DNA from: Anthonomus grandis grandis | Taxonomy: Eukaryota; Arthropoda; Insecta; Coleoptera; Curculionidae | Assembly: GCF_022605725.1 (NCBI RefSeq) | Contig: NC_065567.1 | Coordinates: 39,225,127-39,289,126, forward strand | Direction of reading: 5' to 3' | Length of the DNA stretch: 64,000 nucleotides | Shown here: one piece after another, positions 1-11,153 of the stretch | Position numbering within the stretch: the stretch's first letter is position 1 | Layout of the letters: the number at the start of each line of letters is the position of its first letter | Position numbers and translations under genes: made by a program | Notes under the pieces: model-generated | What the model saw: only the letters and a program-made list of their open reading frames with translations | What the model was told of the DNA's origin: nothing | Database searches by the model: none

Positions 1-1337
1 CGTAAATGACTGACAACTTAATAACGTTACTAAAAAGGACAGCTATCCTCTTCCTCGCATTGATGACACTTTTGATACCCTGATTGTATTGAAGATCCCT
101 TTCACGCTTCACCTAAAAAGTGGATACTGGCAAGAATTTTGAAGAAGTTTCCAAGTATATTTCTCCCAATGTCAAGTTATACTTGGCACAATGGAACTTC
201 CTAATTTTGGAAGATGGACTCTCTCTACGAACTCGCGGCGGAAAATAGTTAACCAAGACAGCAAAGAAGAAAGAAGATAAATCGTTGTGCCTAAATGTCG
301 GATTTCATGTCGGACGTCAAAAGCAAGACAGACGTAAGAGACTAGTGCAGGGAATGCGTTGTATGTGCCGCAAGTAATGGGTTGCAGAGAAATCAGAAAG
401 CTTTGATGCATCAGTACAATGTGGGTCGCTTTAAAAGAATTGCTATAGACTTTGTTGATTCATTTCGCGAATCAGAAGCATAGAATAAATAGACCGTGGT
501 CGTGATGGACTACTTCAGCAAATGGGCTGAGGCGTACTCTCTACCAAACCAAGAAGCCTCTACTTTCGCCGACGCCTTAATAAATAAACGGTTCTATTGA
601 TTTGGTGTATCTTTGGATCTACAGACAAAGTCCAGCTCAGATGTAAGATGCTTGGAATTAAGAAAACGAGGACTACTGCATCATACCTGCAGTCAAATAG
701 CATGGCGAATAGAACACGAATCAGAACGAATGAATAGAATCATTAATCGGCATTTGGCAAAAGTATTCTCTAGCCACTAAAGAGACCTGGATAGGTTTAT
801 TTATTTGTTCCTAAAAGCACAAAATCCCGAATAGTGATGGAAAAAGAACATCGTCTCTATTGCAAGGAACGCCAAGGAACTCCAATGACAGGAACCGATA
901 TTGTTGGGGAGGACTACGTCAGTGAGCTGCGTAGAAGACAGGATGTCATTCACAATTAGGTGCGCATTTCCAATTAAGATGCCTTAGACTAGAGGTAAAA
1001 CAATGGTAACTTGGTTTGGCTTTTTGACCCTAAGAGGCGGAAGGGATTATCACCAAAACTACAAATATACTGGGATGGGCCATACAAAGTTCTGAAAGTC
1101 ATCAATGGTGTTCTTTACAGAATGCAGAAGCCGCCTAGAGTTAAAGCTCGAGTCATTCACTTCAACCCACTGACTTCTCTCTATGGAAACCAAGAAGACA
1201 CTGAGCTGCGGCAATTCCAATCAGAGTCGGATTTGATATTCGATGAATTCATGGCCCATCATTCTTATGGCCAAAAGAGTTGGTACAACGTGACCTGTGA
1301 AGTGCAGCAAGAACTGTTTACTGCTCCAGCTGAGTAG
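1..1337 (+). pseudogene. Ty3/gypsy retrotransposon pol remnant (RT fragment, integrase)
   Basis: Degenerate 3' part of a gypsy polyprotein. Around 25-150 the translation gives a reverse transcriptase start (TKKDSYPLPRIDD, then LHLKSGYWQ). The text then jumps to the linker before integrase, so the rest of RT and RNase H is deleted. A CRECVVCAAS zinc-binding half-site lies near 340-365, the integrase core MDYFSKWAEAY near 503-540, and the C-terminal module with WDGPYKVL at about 1072-1095. The last 108 codons (1011-1337) are open; the rest has several stops and frameshifts. In the family, integrase inserts the cDNA copy into host DNA in the nucleus. The same family occurs reversed at 18333-20750. 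The 5' end lies outside the window. The family call is firm; the element is dead. Confidence 0.9.
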
Positions 1338-1613
1338 GCTTTGGCACATTGTGTATCTAAGGATTTACAAATGTCTGGAGAAATAGCTGAGGTTTTCCGT
1401 GGAAAATTCGGAAAAATTAAAAAGCTGCATCGATCTAGCATTTAACGTAACCGTTGAAGAGACTGTTATACTCCCCAATGCCATTCTCTAGAGAAAAGCG
1501 TTAATTGTTATTTCTACAAAAAATCCAGTTGCAAGATGGGAACCTTCTGACGATATCGACACCCACTATCTTTAAAATCATTTCGGGACGAAATAAGCTT
1601 TGGAAGGGGGCAG
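1338..1613 (+). other. Gypsy 3' untranslated region with polypurine tract
   Basis: Non-coding spacer between the gypsy stop codon and the 3' LTR. It ends in a purine-rich run, GGAAGGGGGCAG (1602-1613), abutting the LTR start. This is where the plus-strand primer of reverse transcription sits. The minus-strand copy has the matching tract GGGAGGGGCAG next to its own LTR at 18333. An antisense 73-codon frame here (1514-1735) runs across this spacer into the LTR and is not a gene. Confidence 0.7.
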
Positions 1614-1985
1614 TGTAACGATATCGCCAACACCATGAATACCCACTGTTCTCTGTCATTCCGAAATGCCACAAGTGGGCACACTGCGTGACGTCTCAGG
1701 AGATGTTGGAAGGTCAGCCAATCTTCCGGAATCATAATAAGCCGATTATATCAGGAGCTGCGTCGTCGCTGTGAGTCAGTTGACAGTTCAATTAAGTCTA
1801 CTTTGGAATATTAGTGCGATATTTAAATCTGACATAAATAGTAGTAAATAAAAATGGTGTAAATAAATATTTCTAGTAGTCGTAAGTGATCGTGTTTAGT
1901 AGTGTAATTGTGTAAATAAATTAGTTGACTATTTGTGTGCATCAAGTATTTTAATTCACGCCTAACGCATGATAAAAACGCTACA
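1614..1985 (+). repeat. 3' LTR of the gypsy element
   Basis: The boundaries follow the TG...CA rule: it begins TGTAACGATATCG directly after the polypurine tract and ends AAAAACGCTACA, so the tips TGTA/TACA are inverted. Length is 372 bp. AATAAA-like sites are clustered near 1838-1925. It aligns by eye, tip to tip, with the shorter LTR at 18036-18332 on the other strand, which supports both ends. The matching 5' LTR would lie upstream of this window. Confidence 0.75.
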
Positions 1986-2540
1986 ATATAAAGCTAAAAA
2001 ACAGAAGCTAATGAAAATGATCAAGATAAGTTTTATTGCAATAAAAGTTCAAAACACTTTATTACACCAAAGCACTTTATTTAAATCCTACGCAAATTTC
2101 CTTACTATATGAATACCAAGTACACAAGATCTAACTGAAACCTAGAAGACAACCTAATATAGGCCTTAAATATCTAGTCCTATATCAATATATAGTAACC
2201 TCTTAACTCGAAAAAATAACTGAATTTTGAAATTATCCACAATAGTTATTGAATTCACAAATTAAGAATATGCAAAAATGCATTTAATTGATGGACTTGT
2301 CAATGACAACAGTTATAGAGCCAGAGCATGCACAAAAGTATCTAAATCGAATACCTATTGACGCACGGGAATTGGCAAAAAAATACAGGATGGCCCGGAA
2401 AATTTGAGAAATATCTCGGATTTGGGTAAAAAATTAAAAAAAACATAAAACTTTCCTATAAAAAATGTGAAGATAAATACGAAGATACGGTCCCTACGAA
2501 AATACGGCCCCTTTAGAGATGCCGACGGAAATCCTTCGAA

Positions 2541-2798
2541 ATTGCCTGGCCTTCTCGGTCTCCCGATCTAACGCCATTGGATTTTTACCTATGGGGTCAC
2601 CTGAAAACCTTATTATATTCAATTCCTTCTGTCGATACTCGGGAGGAACTTTTACAGAGAATCAGGATTCATTGTGATGTGAACAGCCACAATCCAGGGT
2701 TGTTGTGGCGAGTACAGCAGTCCACGATTCGTCGTTCCCACGAGTGTATTAGAGGTCACGCAGCCCAAGTTGAACCTATTTATGAAGTTTTTAATTAA
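2541..2798 (+). pseudogene. Transposase C-terminal fragment (Tc1/mariner-IS630 superfamily, DDxD type)
   Basis: An open frame from 2577 reads MDFYLWGHLK and ends with the tail pattern VQQSTIRRSHECIRGHAAQVE. Just upstream (2541-2576) the sequence in other frames still resembles the WPxRSPDLTPL block holding the last catalytic Asp. This is the same transposase type as at 25337-26351 and 31640-32395. Only the C-terminal fifth survives, and no start codon belongs to it. It sits inside the TIR-bounded element 2386-5220. Confidence 0.65.
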
Positions 2799-3426
2799 TT
2801 GTTTTGAATTATTAGCTTCTTTAATTATTATATTCTTCTTTCAAGTTGTTTTTTTGTTTCAAGAAAAACATTTTACATTTACATTTTTTTAAACAATTTC
2901 GTTAAGGTGGCTTTCTAAGAACTACACTGCATTTTTGAAAACATGTATTTTTTTAGATTAAACAACTTAAAATAGAACTATAAAAAATAGAAATCTATGT
3001 TGTTTGAATAACTGTCGGATTGCTGAAAAAAAGAACATATCAACTTTTAATTAAAATAAAAGAGTGATTTCTTGATTATTTTTTTTCCAAAACGGTTCAT
3101 TAATAATGAACAAGAGTGCCTTTTCTTTAATTTAAGGTTCAAGCTATCCAGATTTATCGTTTCAGAGTCTTTATCATACAGTGTGCTAAAAATTTAAGCA
3201 TTATAATGTACAACCTAGTCCGCTCCTGATAAAAAAAAACAAGGTAGATGTGTTTTAAGGACTCTGTTTTAGGTCTTTAGTAGTGATAATCACGTAAAAT
3301 TGTTATTAAATTATATCAAGTAAATTTCAAAATTTAGTAAAGAAAAACTGATTTCCAACGGCGTGTTTAAAGGATCTTCGTTGGGAGGGTCTATACAATT
3401 TTTTTATAGTTAAGTGCATTGAGAAA

Positions 3427-5180
3427 ATAAATTTTTATTTGCATAACAAGTTTAGTAATATTAGTTTTGACTTTTCCCTTGTTAATCAATATTTAGTGAA
3501 AAATATAATTAACGCTATTAAATCTCATGCTGCAGGACCGGACAATATTACTCTTTCAATGGTAAAGACGTGTTTACCTAATATCATTAATCCTATTACT
3601 AATATAATAAATAGTTGTTTGTTAACGGGTTATTTCCCTAAAGCATGGAGGGAGTCGACTCATCATTCCTATTCCTAAAGTTCCCAATCCTAAGAGTCCA
3701 CAAGATTTACGTCCAGTTATTTGATTACGTCAGTTTATTGAGTGTAATTTCTAAGGTCCTGGAAAGAGTGGTCTATATACAGTTTGCTACTTATCTGACA
3801 TCCAATAATATACTTCCTCCTCAGCAGTCTGGATTTAGGACTGGACATAGGAAAACTAGTGCACTCTTGAATATTACTGATAATATAATTCGAGCGCTTG
3901 ACAAGAAACTTTCTGTTATTATGGTGTCTCTTGATTACTCAAAGACTTTTGATGTAATAGACCATGACTTACTTATTGCCAAACTGAAGTATTATGGATG
4001 CAACGATATAGTTTTATCTTTTTTTAAAACATATCTGTGGAATCGTACACAAAGAGTACGCATACATGCCAACTATTCTGAGTCAAAACATATAGTATCA
4101 GGGGTACCTCAAGGATCTATCCTTGGGCCTCTTTTATTTCTTGTTTATACGTCAGACCTACCAAAGGTTTTAAATTTATCAGAAATTCACCAGTATGCCG
4201 ACGATACGCAGGTTCTCCACTACTTCGATCCCAACGATAATTTAGTTGAATATAATTTAAATGATGAACTCAATTCAATTTTAATCTACTCAAAGGAGCA
4301 TAACTTAGTCATTAATCCAGCCAAAACTAAAATGATACTTTTTTCAAATAAAAATACTCTGTAAAAATACTGTAAAAATATTGTTTCATCCGTTAAAATT
4401 CAACTGAATAACACATTAATTCCTTTTTCTGATAATATGAAGGTTCTTGGATTAACTTTAGATAGCTCTTTACGGTTCAGAGAACATATCAGTATTCTGC
4501 TAAAAAGGTGTCATTTGAGAATGCGTATGCTTTATGCTAACAAATTAATTGTAAATTATAAGACTAGGAAAAAACTTACTGAAGCTTTTGTTTTATCCAT
4601 TATCCAATATTGTTTAATAGTTTATTTTTCCTGTTTAGATCAACAGGCACAGTACCGTTTACAACGTGTTCAAGATACCTGTTGCCGATTTATTTTTAAT
4701 TTAAAAAGGTTTGATCATGTCTCTCAAGGCATTTATAATTTAAAATGGCTCAAAATATTGTATTTATTTAAGTTTTTATTGTCTACATTTCAATACTATT
4801 TATATAATACCCGAAGCCCCAAATGTTTGTATGAAAAACTTTTACCTAGAAATCGAGTACATAGTCGAAATATTAGACATATTAGATAATTATTCGAAAT
4901 ATTAGACAATACCCTCACTATGCCACACCATTCAACTGCTCTGTTTACCCGTTCTTTTACGTACAATATTGTTCTTTTTTATAATAGTCAAAAACCTATG
5001 TTTAATGACAGTTTGTATACGTTTAAAAGAAATTTTAGAAATTTATTTTTGGAAGAATCAATGGGATAAGGTATCTTGTTTATGGTTTATTGGGGGACTG
5101 CTAGTATGGAGGTTGGTTGTTGTTACTTATTGTGAACTATAATGTATAATTATAGTTGCAATTATTATTTATATTAAGTT
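3427..5180 (+). pseudogene. Jockey/CR1-type non-LTR retrotransposon, RT domain, 5'-truncated
   Basis: Three frame-shifted open stretches (3439-3678, 3645-4364, 4437-4889) give one reverse transcriptase. They contain KSHAAGPDNI, SVISKVLERV, DYSKTFDVIDHDLL, GVPQGSILGPLLF and the catalytic YADD box (HQYADDTQV, near 4191-4217), then the thumb region LGLTLDSSLRF. In the family this enzyme primes cDNA synthesis at a nicked genomic target. There is no endonuclease domain, so the copy is 5'-truncated, which is typical of incomplete reverse transcription. It resembles the longer copy at 55800-58912. The 3' end is only approximate and abuts the mariner TIR at 5183. Confidence 0.88.
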
Positions 5181-5321
5181 TTAAATCCGAGAGATTTCTC
5201 ACATTTTTCGGGACACCCTGTATAACCATAATCGCCAGTAACTGTGTCAAGCATTATTGAAAAGGGCTGTTTTTGAACAAGGCTAAACAGACAATATTAT
5301 TGTCAATATAAAAACGAACTC

Positions 5322-5609
5322 CCAGTGCTGCTAGGAGAGGTTCCAATTTTTGTCAGAATCGAAATATGGCTTATGTACCATGGGGCATCAGCGTACTGCA
5401 CCATAGAAGTAAGGACTTCCCTTGATGAAATTTTTAACAACTGTAGGTTAAGTCGAGGGGAACCTTTATGCGACATTATTCGCAATGCTCCTGGACTACT
5501 TGGTAGTAAAGTCCCTCAGTCCATGACGCGAAGACATGACTCATGCATTTTAGCAAGAGGCAGACATTTGAACGGTTTTTCTTATTTTGATTTATTTTTA
5601 ATTGAATAA
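5322..5609 (+). pseudogene. Internally deleted transposase fragment (DDxD type)
   Basis: Two transposase blocks are fused in one 94-codon frame. The first, WLMYHGASAYCTIEVRTSLDE (shown here up to E), matches the second-Asp block (usual form WLMHDGAP.H) with Asp replaced by His. The second, DIIRNAPGL...QSMTRRHDSCILARG, is the C-terminal tail. The catalytic WPPRSPDL block between them is missing. Since the family Asp is lost and the centre is deleted, no activity is possible. It begins about 100 bp after the right end of the element at 2386-5220 and is a separate copy. Confidence 0.6.
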
Positions 5610-7682
5610 TTATTTAATTATTTAATAATTTATAATTTTTATGATCTTATTTGTCTGTTCATTTAAATAAAATACATAGCTCAAATAAAAACGCGTTTTA
5701 CTTGGCTTTATTTTGTCCACACTTAATTTGTATATAAATGTATATTTGTTTAAAGTAATTCACGATGCTTAAGATGACCAAACTTTGACTATTTGTTCAA
5801 GATCTATGTTTACTCTAAGCTATTATTTAGTCATCTTACTTAAGTCATCTAGTTAATCTGGTACCCTAATTAAGTTTAAAGAACAAATATCTTTCAAAAC
5901 AAATATTGCTAAAGATTTTGTTATTAACCATACCCTGAATATGGCCCAATAACTTTTCCAGATGGAATTAAGCCTCATATTCTATTTCCAGATTTTCAAA
6001 CAACTAAAAGACAAAAAAATTGGTTCTTTGGGATACAGTAGCCGCTACACTACTTGCGGGGTATTCCGACCCTACCCTTTTTTAAATTAAAACTTTGAAT
6101 AGCGACCAGGTGAGGTGGCATAACTAAGAAGATTCCCATCATTGGATAACGTGAAAGCCACCAGCGGCTTGACAACTTTTTAACAATACTACTTACTGCT
6201 GCAAAGTTGTATCAGAAATTATGGATGATGATTCTTTGATATTACGGATGTCCAGTATTTTAAAATAGATATGTAATAATGGATATTCACGATAAGAACT
6301 GAAAAGGCTTTATTCCAGGTATTAATCAAATTTTCCTGGAATAAAGCCTTTTCAGTTCTTTTTCTGGAATCTTTAAATTAATGTTACAATCTAATAGATG
6401 AAATGCCGGATAAAAATGGGTAAGAGTATTAGTTACCGGAAATTTCCGATAGAGTAGATGAAACCAGGAGAGAAAGTTCACTGATAAAGACCATCTTTCA
6501 TCCCTTGAGGCAAATCTCGTAAAAAAATAAACAATTCAAAAAAGTGCAAGAAAATTTTAAAGAAGTAGTCAGTTTTTAGAAACTCTTTTAGATCCTTTAA
6601 TTTGTGTCTGTATCATTATGGTTACTATATAATACCATGTCCCGCATTTCATTATTAGTTACGACAAATACTCTTCATTTATTAATAAATATAAATTGAT
6701 AAAACGGTTTTTCTTCTATGTACCCGGAAGGGTGAACTCAACTTATATTGACCCGAGAAATATGTGCCATTGACATTTTCTTCAGAGTTATCTTTAAAAT
6801 TGGGAGCCAAGTTAAAAATTAATGGTTTTAAAAGATTGTACCCTGTATAGAAAAAATTAATCTATATATTTCGCGCCACAGCCACATCCGAAACGCGACG
6901 CTTTGCAAGTTTCCATGGCCCTCCACAATATACAATCGGGGGAGGGAAAATCGATTTTCCTTCGTTTAGTTTTTCACCGGTTTCTGACAGGCGCAGGCTC
7001 AATTCTGGCTCTTTCATTGGTTTATACGGATGTCAGATTTGGTTCTATATATAGCGATGATTCATACATACTATACAGTGTTTCCCTGAATATCAACCCC
7101 CTTGTGACTCAGTGGTGCAACTTTCTGTTTTTTCGATCTTTTTCTATTGTTTAGTTTTTGTGTAGTGGCATGTGCTTACTAACAATGCTTAGTATCTACC
7201 AAACCGGAAAGTGAGTACATAATTTTAATATTTTATAAAGCTAGGTATCATATAGTCAGATTTTTGGCGCCGAAATTATATTGCGGTTAGACTTGAGAAT
7301 AAAAGGAGGTAATACAATTAATAATTAACACAATAAAATAAGACAAAGAAGAACCTTATATTTTTGTTGTACCATAGCTATTGTTCTTTTTACAGATTTT
7401 AATTTTCGATTCAAATCGACTAATTAAAAATGTGTTTATTTATCTAAATACATATTAACTCTGGACCTACTAAAGCTTACAATTAAAGATCTATAAAAAT
7501 AATTATACTTATTTAATTCATGGTACATGTGCATTATATTCACTGGTTGTTTAAAATAAGTGTGTAAAAAAATGAAAGATAATGGTACTTAATATATTTT
7601 TAAGTTTAAAAGTTAATTATACTTAAATACAATGTATAGTACACTCAAAGATATACCTTTGACTCCCACTACGATAAATTAA
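5610..7682. other. AT-rich stretch without recognisable genes
   Basis: No coding region is supported here. It contains the perfect hairpin at 6294-6360, a mariner-like tip ACCCTGTA near 6839 and a somewhat GC-richer patch around 6870-7030. The 83-codon frame 6903-7154 has no recognisable motif and is not called as a gene. Confidence 0.5.
6294..6360. repeat. Perfect 26-bp inverted repeat (hairpin)
   Basis: Arm 6294-6319 (AAGAACTGAAAAGGCTTT...) is the exact reverse complement of arm 6335-6360, with a 15-nt AT-rich loop. A perfect 26-bp match in otherwise eroded DNA suggests recent origin, for example a foldback transposon tip pair or an inverted micro-duplication. It is not followed by a U-run that would mark a terminator. 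Confidence 0.85.
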
Positions 7683-8640
7683 TTAGACCATTAATAATAA
7701 AGAATTTTCTATCTTTAAAACATGTTGTATGGAGTTTTTCCAACTATCGGTTGTAATATTATTTACTATACTTTTTATTAATTCTACTACAAATGCATTT
7801 AATGTTGAAGAAGTATTATTTCTTAGAATATTAGATTTTACTTGATGCCATATAGGTTCAATGGGATTAAAAACACAATAACATGTAGGTAGATACGATA
7901 CTATGACCATGTTCCATTGCGAGTTTATCACACACAAACTTTTTATTTATTTTAGAAGACGTTAGATTTATTTCAGTACTTCTAAAAGTTCTGGTTTTTC
8001 GTACGTCTCTTCAAAATATATGTTATAGTCTACCATAAAATTTTGAATTTCTTCTTTAGTACTATTAGAACAAGGTAACTTGACTACTTGACGACTATGG
8101 TAACTAGCATTATCCATAACAATAACACAGTGAGTGTCTTGGTGGTAATCCAGGGAAGCATTTGCTATATTTTTAGCAGAAAGTAGTAGACAGTTTGGAA
8201 CAAAGCTGCTTTCCGAGCCTGCATGAATAATTGTTATCCTCTTTGTTTAAGTGTGTGTTGGTGTTACATTTTTTTGACGAGTCACTCCATTCTTTTTGTG
8301 CAGTATCATGCGTGTCGAACCAAGTTTTGCGAAGGTAAATTATTGGTGGATTTTCATCCCTATATTGTTTTATAGCCGTTAAATATTTATCACGCCATAC
8401 CCGTAATCGTTCAGACTCCATCATTGTTTGGCGTTTATTAATTGTCTTATACTTAATTTAAGCAAAATGTTTCTTAAGCTATATGCTGCAAGAAATATTT
8501 GTTTCGTCTTTAATTAGTATGTTTCTTAGGGTAACTATAGTAGGTATTGATTGTTCTTCATACATCTGATGTATGATTTTTTTTCTTAATAGATCCAAAT
8601 CACTCTCATCCACACATTTCAAGGGGCCGGAGTCGCTTTA
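7683..8640 (-). pseudogene. DDE-superfamily transposase-derived pseudogene
   Basis: Read on the minus strand, fragments follow the order of a DDE endonuclease: CVDESDLDLLRKKIIHQMYE (about 8610-8550), RVWRDKYLTAIKQYRDENPP (8400-8340), a WSDSS block, HAGSE...FVPN, VIVMDNASYHSR (near 8120-8090, second catalytic Asp) and LPTCYCVFNPIEPIWHQVK (7900-7840, Glu in NPIE). The tail is SWKNSIQHVLKIE. The first Asp block is altered to YLRKTWFD where the family has a TDETW form. Stops and frameshifts interrupt it at least four times. Related intact proteins in insects are annotated as DDE endonuclease domain proteins. This copy is dead, and no TIR was identified. Confidence 0.7.
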
Positions 8641-9640
8641 CTTTCTCCTGGAAATTGCGGATTTCCCTATTATATATTACCCTCAGATATAAAGGTATTA
8701 AGGTATTGGTCTAATACCTACAGATCAAACATCACAAGTTTTAATTCGGAACTACTTAATATTTTGCAATGCAGGTGAATTTTAAATATCTAATTCGACT
8801 CTGACCCCACATATGATAATTTTGGATCTTTTTATAACCCAACAGATAATAAGGGTTTTATTGCGGTCAAAAGATCAACGAGCGGATTATACATGGTAGA
8901 TTTATTGCTGTGTATAGTTTTTATGACAGCTGTTGTGATTAGAAGTAAAACCAGCTAAAAATACACGAATATTTGCTCTGTGCTGTGATAAAAGCATTAT
9001 ATGTATATTTCTTCTAATATAGTTGAAAAATATGTTTTTGATATATTTTTTCTTATATTTGTACCTATACATACAGGGGCTACCATAAGTATCAGAAAAA
9101 AACCTTAAAACAAAAGTTGATTGGCTTCTCCTCGACTATTTTTTGAATTGTCCAATAAAACAAATGGGGATCGTAAATAAAATCAAAAAACAACAGCAAG
9201 TTTATTATAATTATCCTAATATTTTTGCCCAAAACAAAAGTTTCTTATAATGATTTCAAAATAGTACCAAAATTTATAAAATAGAATAAATTATATTAAA
9301 TAAATGTAAACGATATAATCAAATAAATTATCGCGTATATACTTTATACTTTCTATATATGCACCACGATTTCTGATCCAATTTAAATCCTTCTCCCTAG
9401 TTTTCCTATATGGATTTTCCCTGTATTTGCTATATGCTAATGAAATAAAATATTGAGAATTAATTTATCATGCTCAGTTGTGTTTCTTAACACAGCAACT
9501 ACTTGAGGTAAATCATAATAAATTTAATTTTTTCTAAATATCAATAGAAAAACATATATAGAGTTTAAATTAGGACTATTAATTCATGCAATATTGGCCT
9601 AAATATCTACTAAATATCTGATTCTCCTATTTAAGTTTTC
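8641..9640. other. AT-rich non-coding stretch
   Basis: I see no open frame with a recognisable motif, no clear repeat boundary and no RNA gene in this kilobase. Confidence 0.4.
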
Positions 9641-9652
9641 TTGAGTGACATG

Positions 9653-9691
9653 GCAGTAAAATGATGCAGTACCCACGCACCATTTTACTGC
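9653..9691. repeat. Short inverted repeat
   Basis: Arms GCAGTAAAATG (9653-9663) and CATTTTACTGC (9681-9691) are exact reverse complements around a 17-nt spacer. It lies just below the transposase fragment at 9720-9935 and may be what is left of transposon tips. Confidence 0.6.
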
Positions 9692-9719
9692 TTTACAATA
9701 TTTTTATATTGGAGTCTTC

Positions 9720-9935
9720 AATTTTATGGTGAAGATTTAAATATCGATCGAGGTATCATGTAATCTGCACCAAACGTGCAATGCAATAACTGATATCCCT
9801 CTTTTTCTACAGGTTGATTTTAGTATGGTTTCCTGAGGCCCAATAATGTTTTTTATTAAATATTTTTTTCATCGAAAACGTAGCTTCATCTGTACAAATA
9901 TTTAAAACTGAGGATCTCTTGTTCAATGCTTTAAT
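9720..9935 (-). pseudogene. Transposase catalytic-core fragment
   Basis: On the minus strand the reading ICTDEATFSMKKIF, then KHYWASGNHT, matches the first-Asp block of DDxD mariner-type transposases (usual form FTDEATFTN.G..N..N.HYW). Only about 60 codons are recognisable, and downstream there are stops. The second and third catalytic blocks are absent. Confidence 0.6.
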
Positions 9936-10490
9936 GTTTGTTAAATCTACAATAATTTAAATGTTGAATTTTGTTCATAGATGATTCGTCTTAGTGTATA
10001 AGTGGATAGTATCCCTCGTTCTACAATAAATTATAATTTAAATTCAATACAATTAAGCGGAAAAAATAACTATATTTAAATACTTAAAACATAAAAAAGC
10101 GTTAATTACGGTAGAACTTAAATTATTAAGAAATGGCTTGAAATATTTTTTTCAAATGTAAATGAAAACATCTTTCTGCCTGGGTAAAAAACATACAGGA
10201 TGATCCATGAAAAAAAGGATATTCCTTATCGCAGTTACCGTATTAAGTTATTCATGTTGATAATAAATAAATAGTTTAAATTCTTCAAGGCGTATTTGGT
10301 ATGACAAATTTATTCAGTACAATGTTTCGTGCCAGTGTATTGAGAATTTGGTTTAATTTGACGTGCAACACAGTCAATATACAAAGGTAACATCTTGATC
10401 CTGGAATACAGTTACGAGGTGTTAGTTTGATACAGGGCGGTTAACATCCGCGACATCGGATATAAATTCAACCAAGAGCAAGCACTGTAA

Positions 10491-11153
10491 AGCCGCGTCC
10501 AGATCTCTACCACGTCGCGCAATCGTACCACGTCGCGTACCACGATGCGAGCAGAAAACCCACGTTCACGTACGCCGTACAGAACAACGCTTCGCACCTC
10601 GCATTGCAACTGTTTGTGCGATCCATTTTACTGATATTTTAATTTTTGTCAGTGGTTAATTTAGCGTTCAGAATGGATGTTGCTACTGCTCTCCCTTCGA
10701 AATGAGGAAAGCAAATTAGTTGTCTTCTTTTTAATTTCATCCACCGTTGTATTTAACTTAGAGGATCTCTGAGCCCAAGAATCAAATTTTTTATTTTTGT
10801 TGTAATAGAATGCATGTTTTGAATTCCATAAACATTCATAATGCCTATAGAACGCAATTAAAAGAGATATACGCTCGTCAGTCCTCTCCATGACACCTGC
10901 CGATAGCCAAAATAATACTAAAATAAAGAAACAAATCGTGTCGTACGGTCTCGTCGTTCGTTTCCCGTCCTGACTTGCTTGGCGTCGTCGCGTACCAATC
11001 CTTTGATGTTTCGTCAGAAAACCGACTCGCCCTGGATCGCGACGAGCGCCGAGCTGCAACACTTTTTAAGTTCGCGACGGCGTTCGTTTCGACGTCCAAA
11101 TTGGTTCGCGACGTGGTACGGTTGCGCGACGTGGTACAGATCTGGATGCGGCT
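10491..11153. mobile_element. Non-autonomous PIF/Harbinger-like element
   Basis: The left end AGCCGCGTCCAGATCTCTAC and the right end, whose reverse complement reads AGCCGCATCCAGATCTGTAC, form TIRs of about 120 bp in all. Both arms contain the repeated word CCACGTCGCG or its variant. The 3-bp target duplication TAA sits on both sides (10488-10490 and 11154-11156), as is usual for PIF/Harbinger. Length is 663 bp. It carries a MADF-domain fragment on the minus strand but no transposase. The empty site can be seen in the relative at about 62332-62350. Confidence 0.8.
10661..10890 (-). pseudogene. MADF-domain fragment inside the Harbinger-like element
   Basis: The minus-strand frame from 10890 to the stop at 10661 reads ERISLLIAFYRHYECLWNSK, then KKFDSWAQ, DEIKKKTTNLLSSFRRE. 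These are the conserved features of a MADF (Myb/SANT-like) DNA-binding domain: LI..YR...LW, W.., and the EIK.K...L...F.RE tail. MADF proteins are commonly encoded next to the transposase in PIF/Harbinger elements and are thought to bind the element ends. The domain is nearly complete at about 75 residues, with a Met start in place, but there is no partner transposase. Expression is unknown. Confidence 0.65.

Larger units (their letters stand above)
2386..5220 (+). mobile_element. Mariner-like DNA transposon remnant carrying a LINE insertion
   Basis: Left end 2386-2424 (CAGGATGGCCCGGAAAATTT...) and right end 5183-5220 (reverse complement CAGGGTGTCCCGAAAAATGT...) form about 38-bp terminal inverted repeats, with only a few mismatches. 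A TA dinucleotide flanks each side (2384-2385 and 5221-5222), as expected for Tc1/mariner target duplication. Inside, only the transposase C-terminus survives (2541-2798), followed by a jockey/CR1-like retrotransposon (about 3427-5180). The transposase 5' half is deleted. I infer that an internally deleted copy was later hit by the LINE. The TIR match is seen directly; the order of events is inference. Confidence 0.6.

Noticed and set aside
6335..6375. Hairpin as transcription terminator
   Set aside because: Eukaryotic context, no upstream gene and no defined U-tract directly after the stem.
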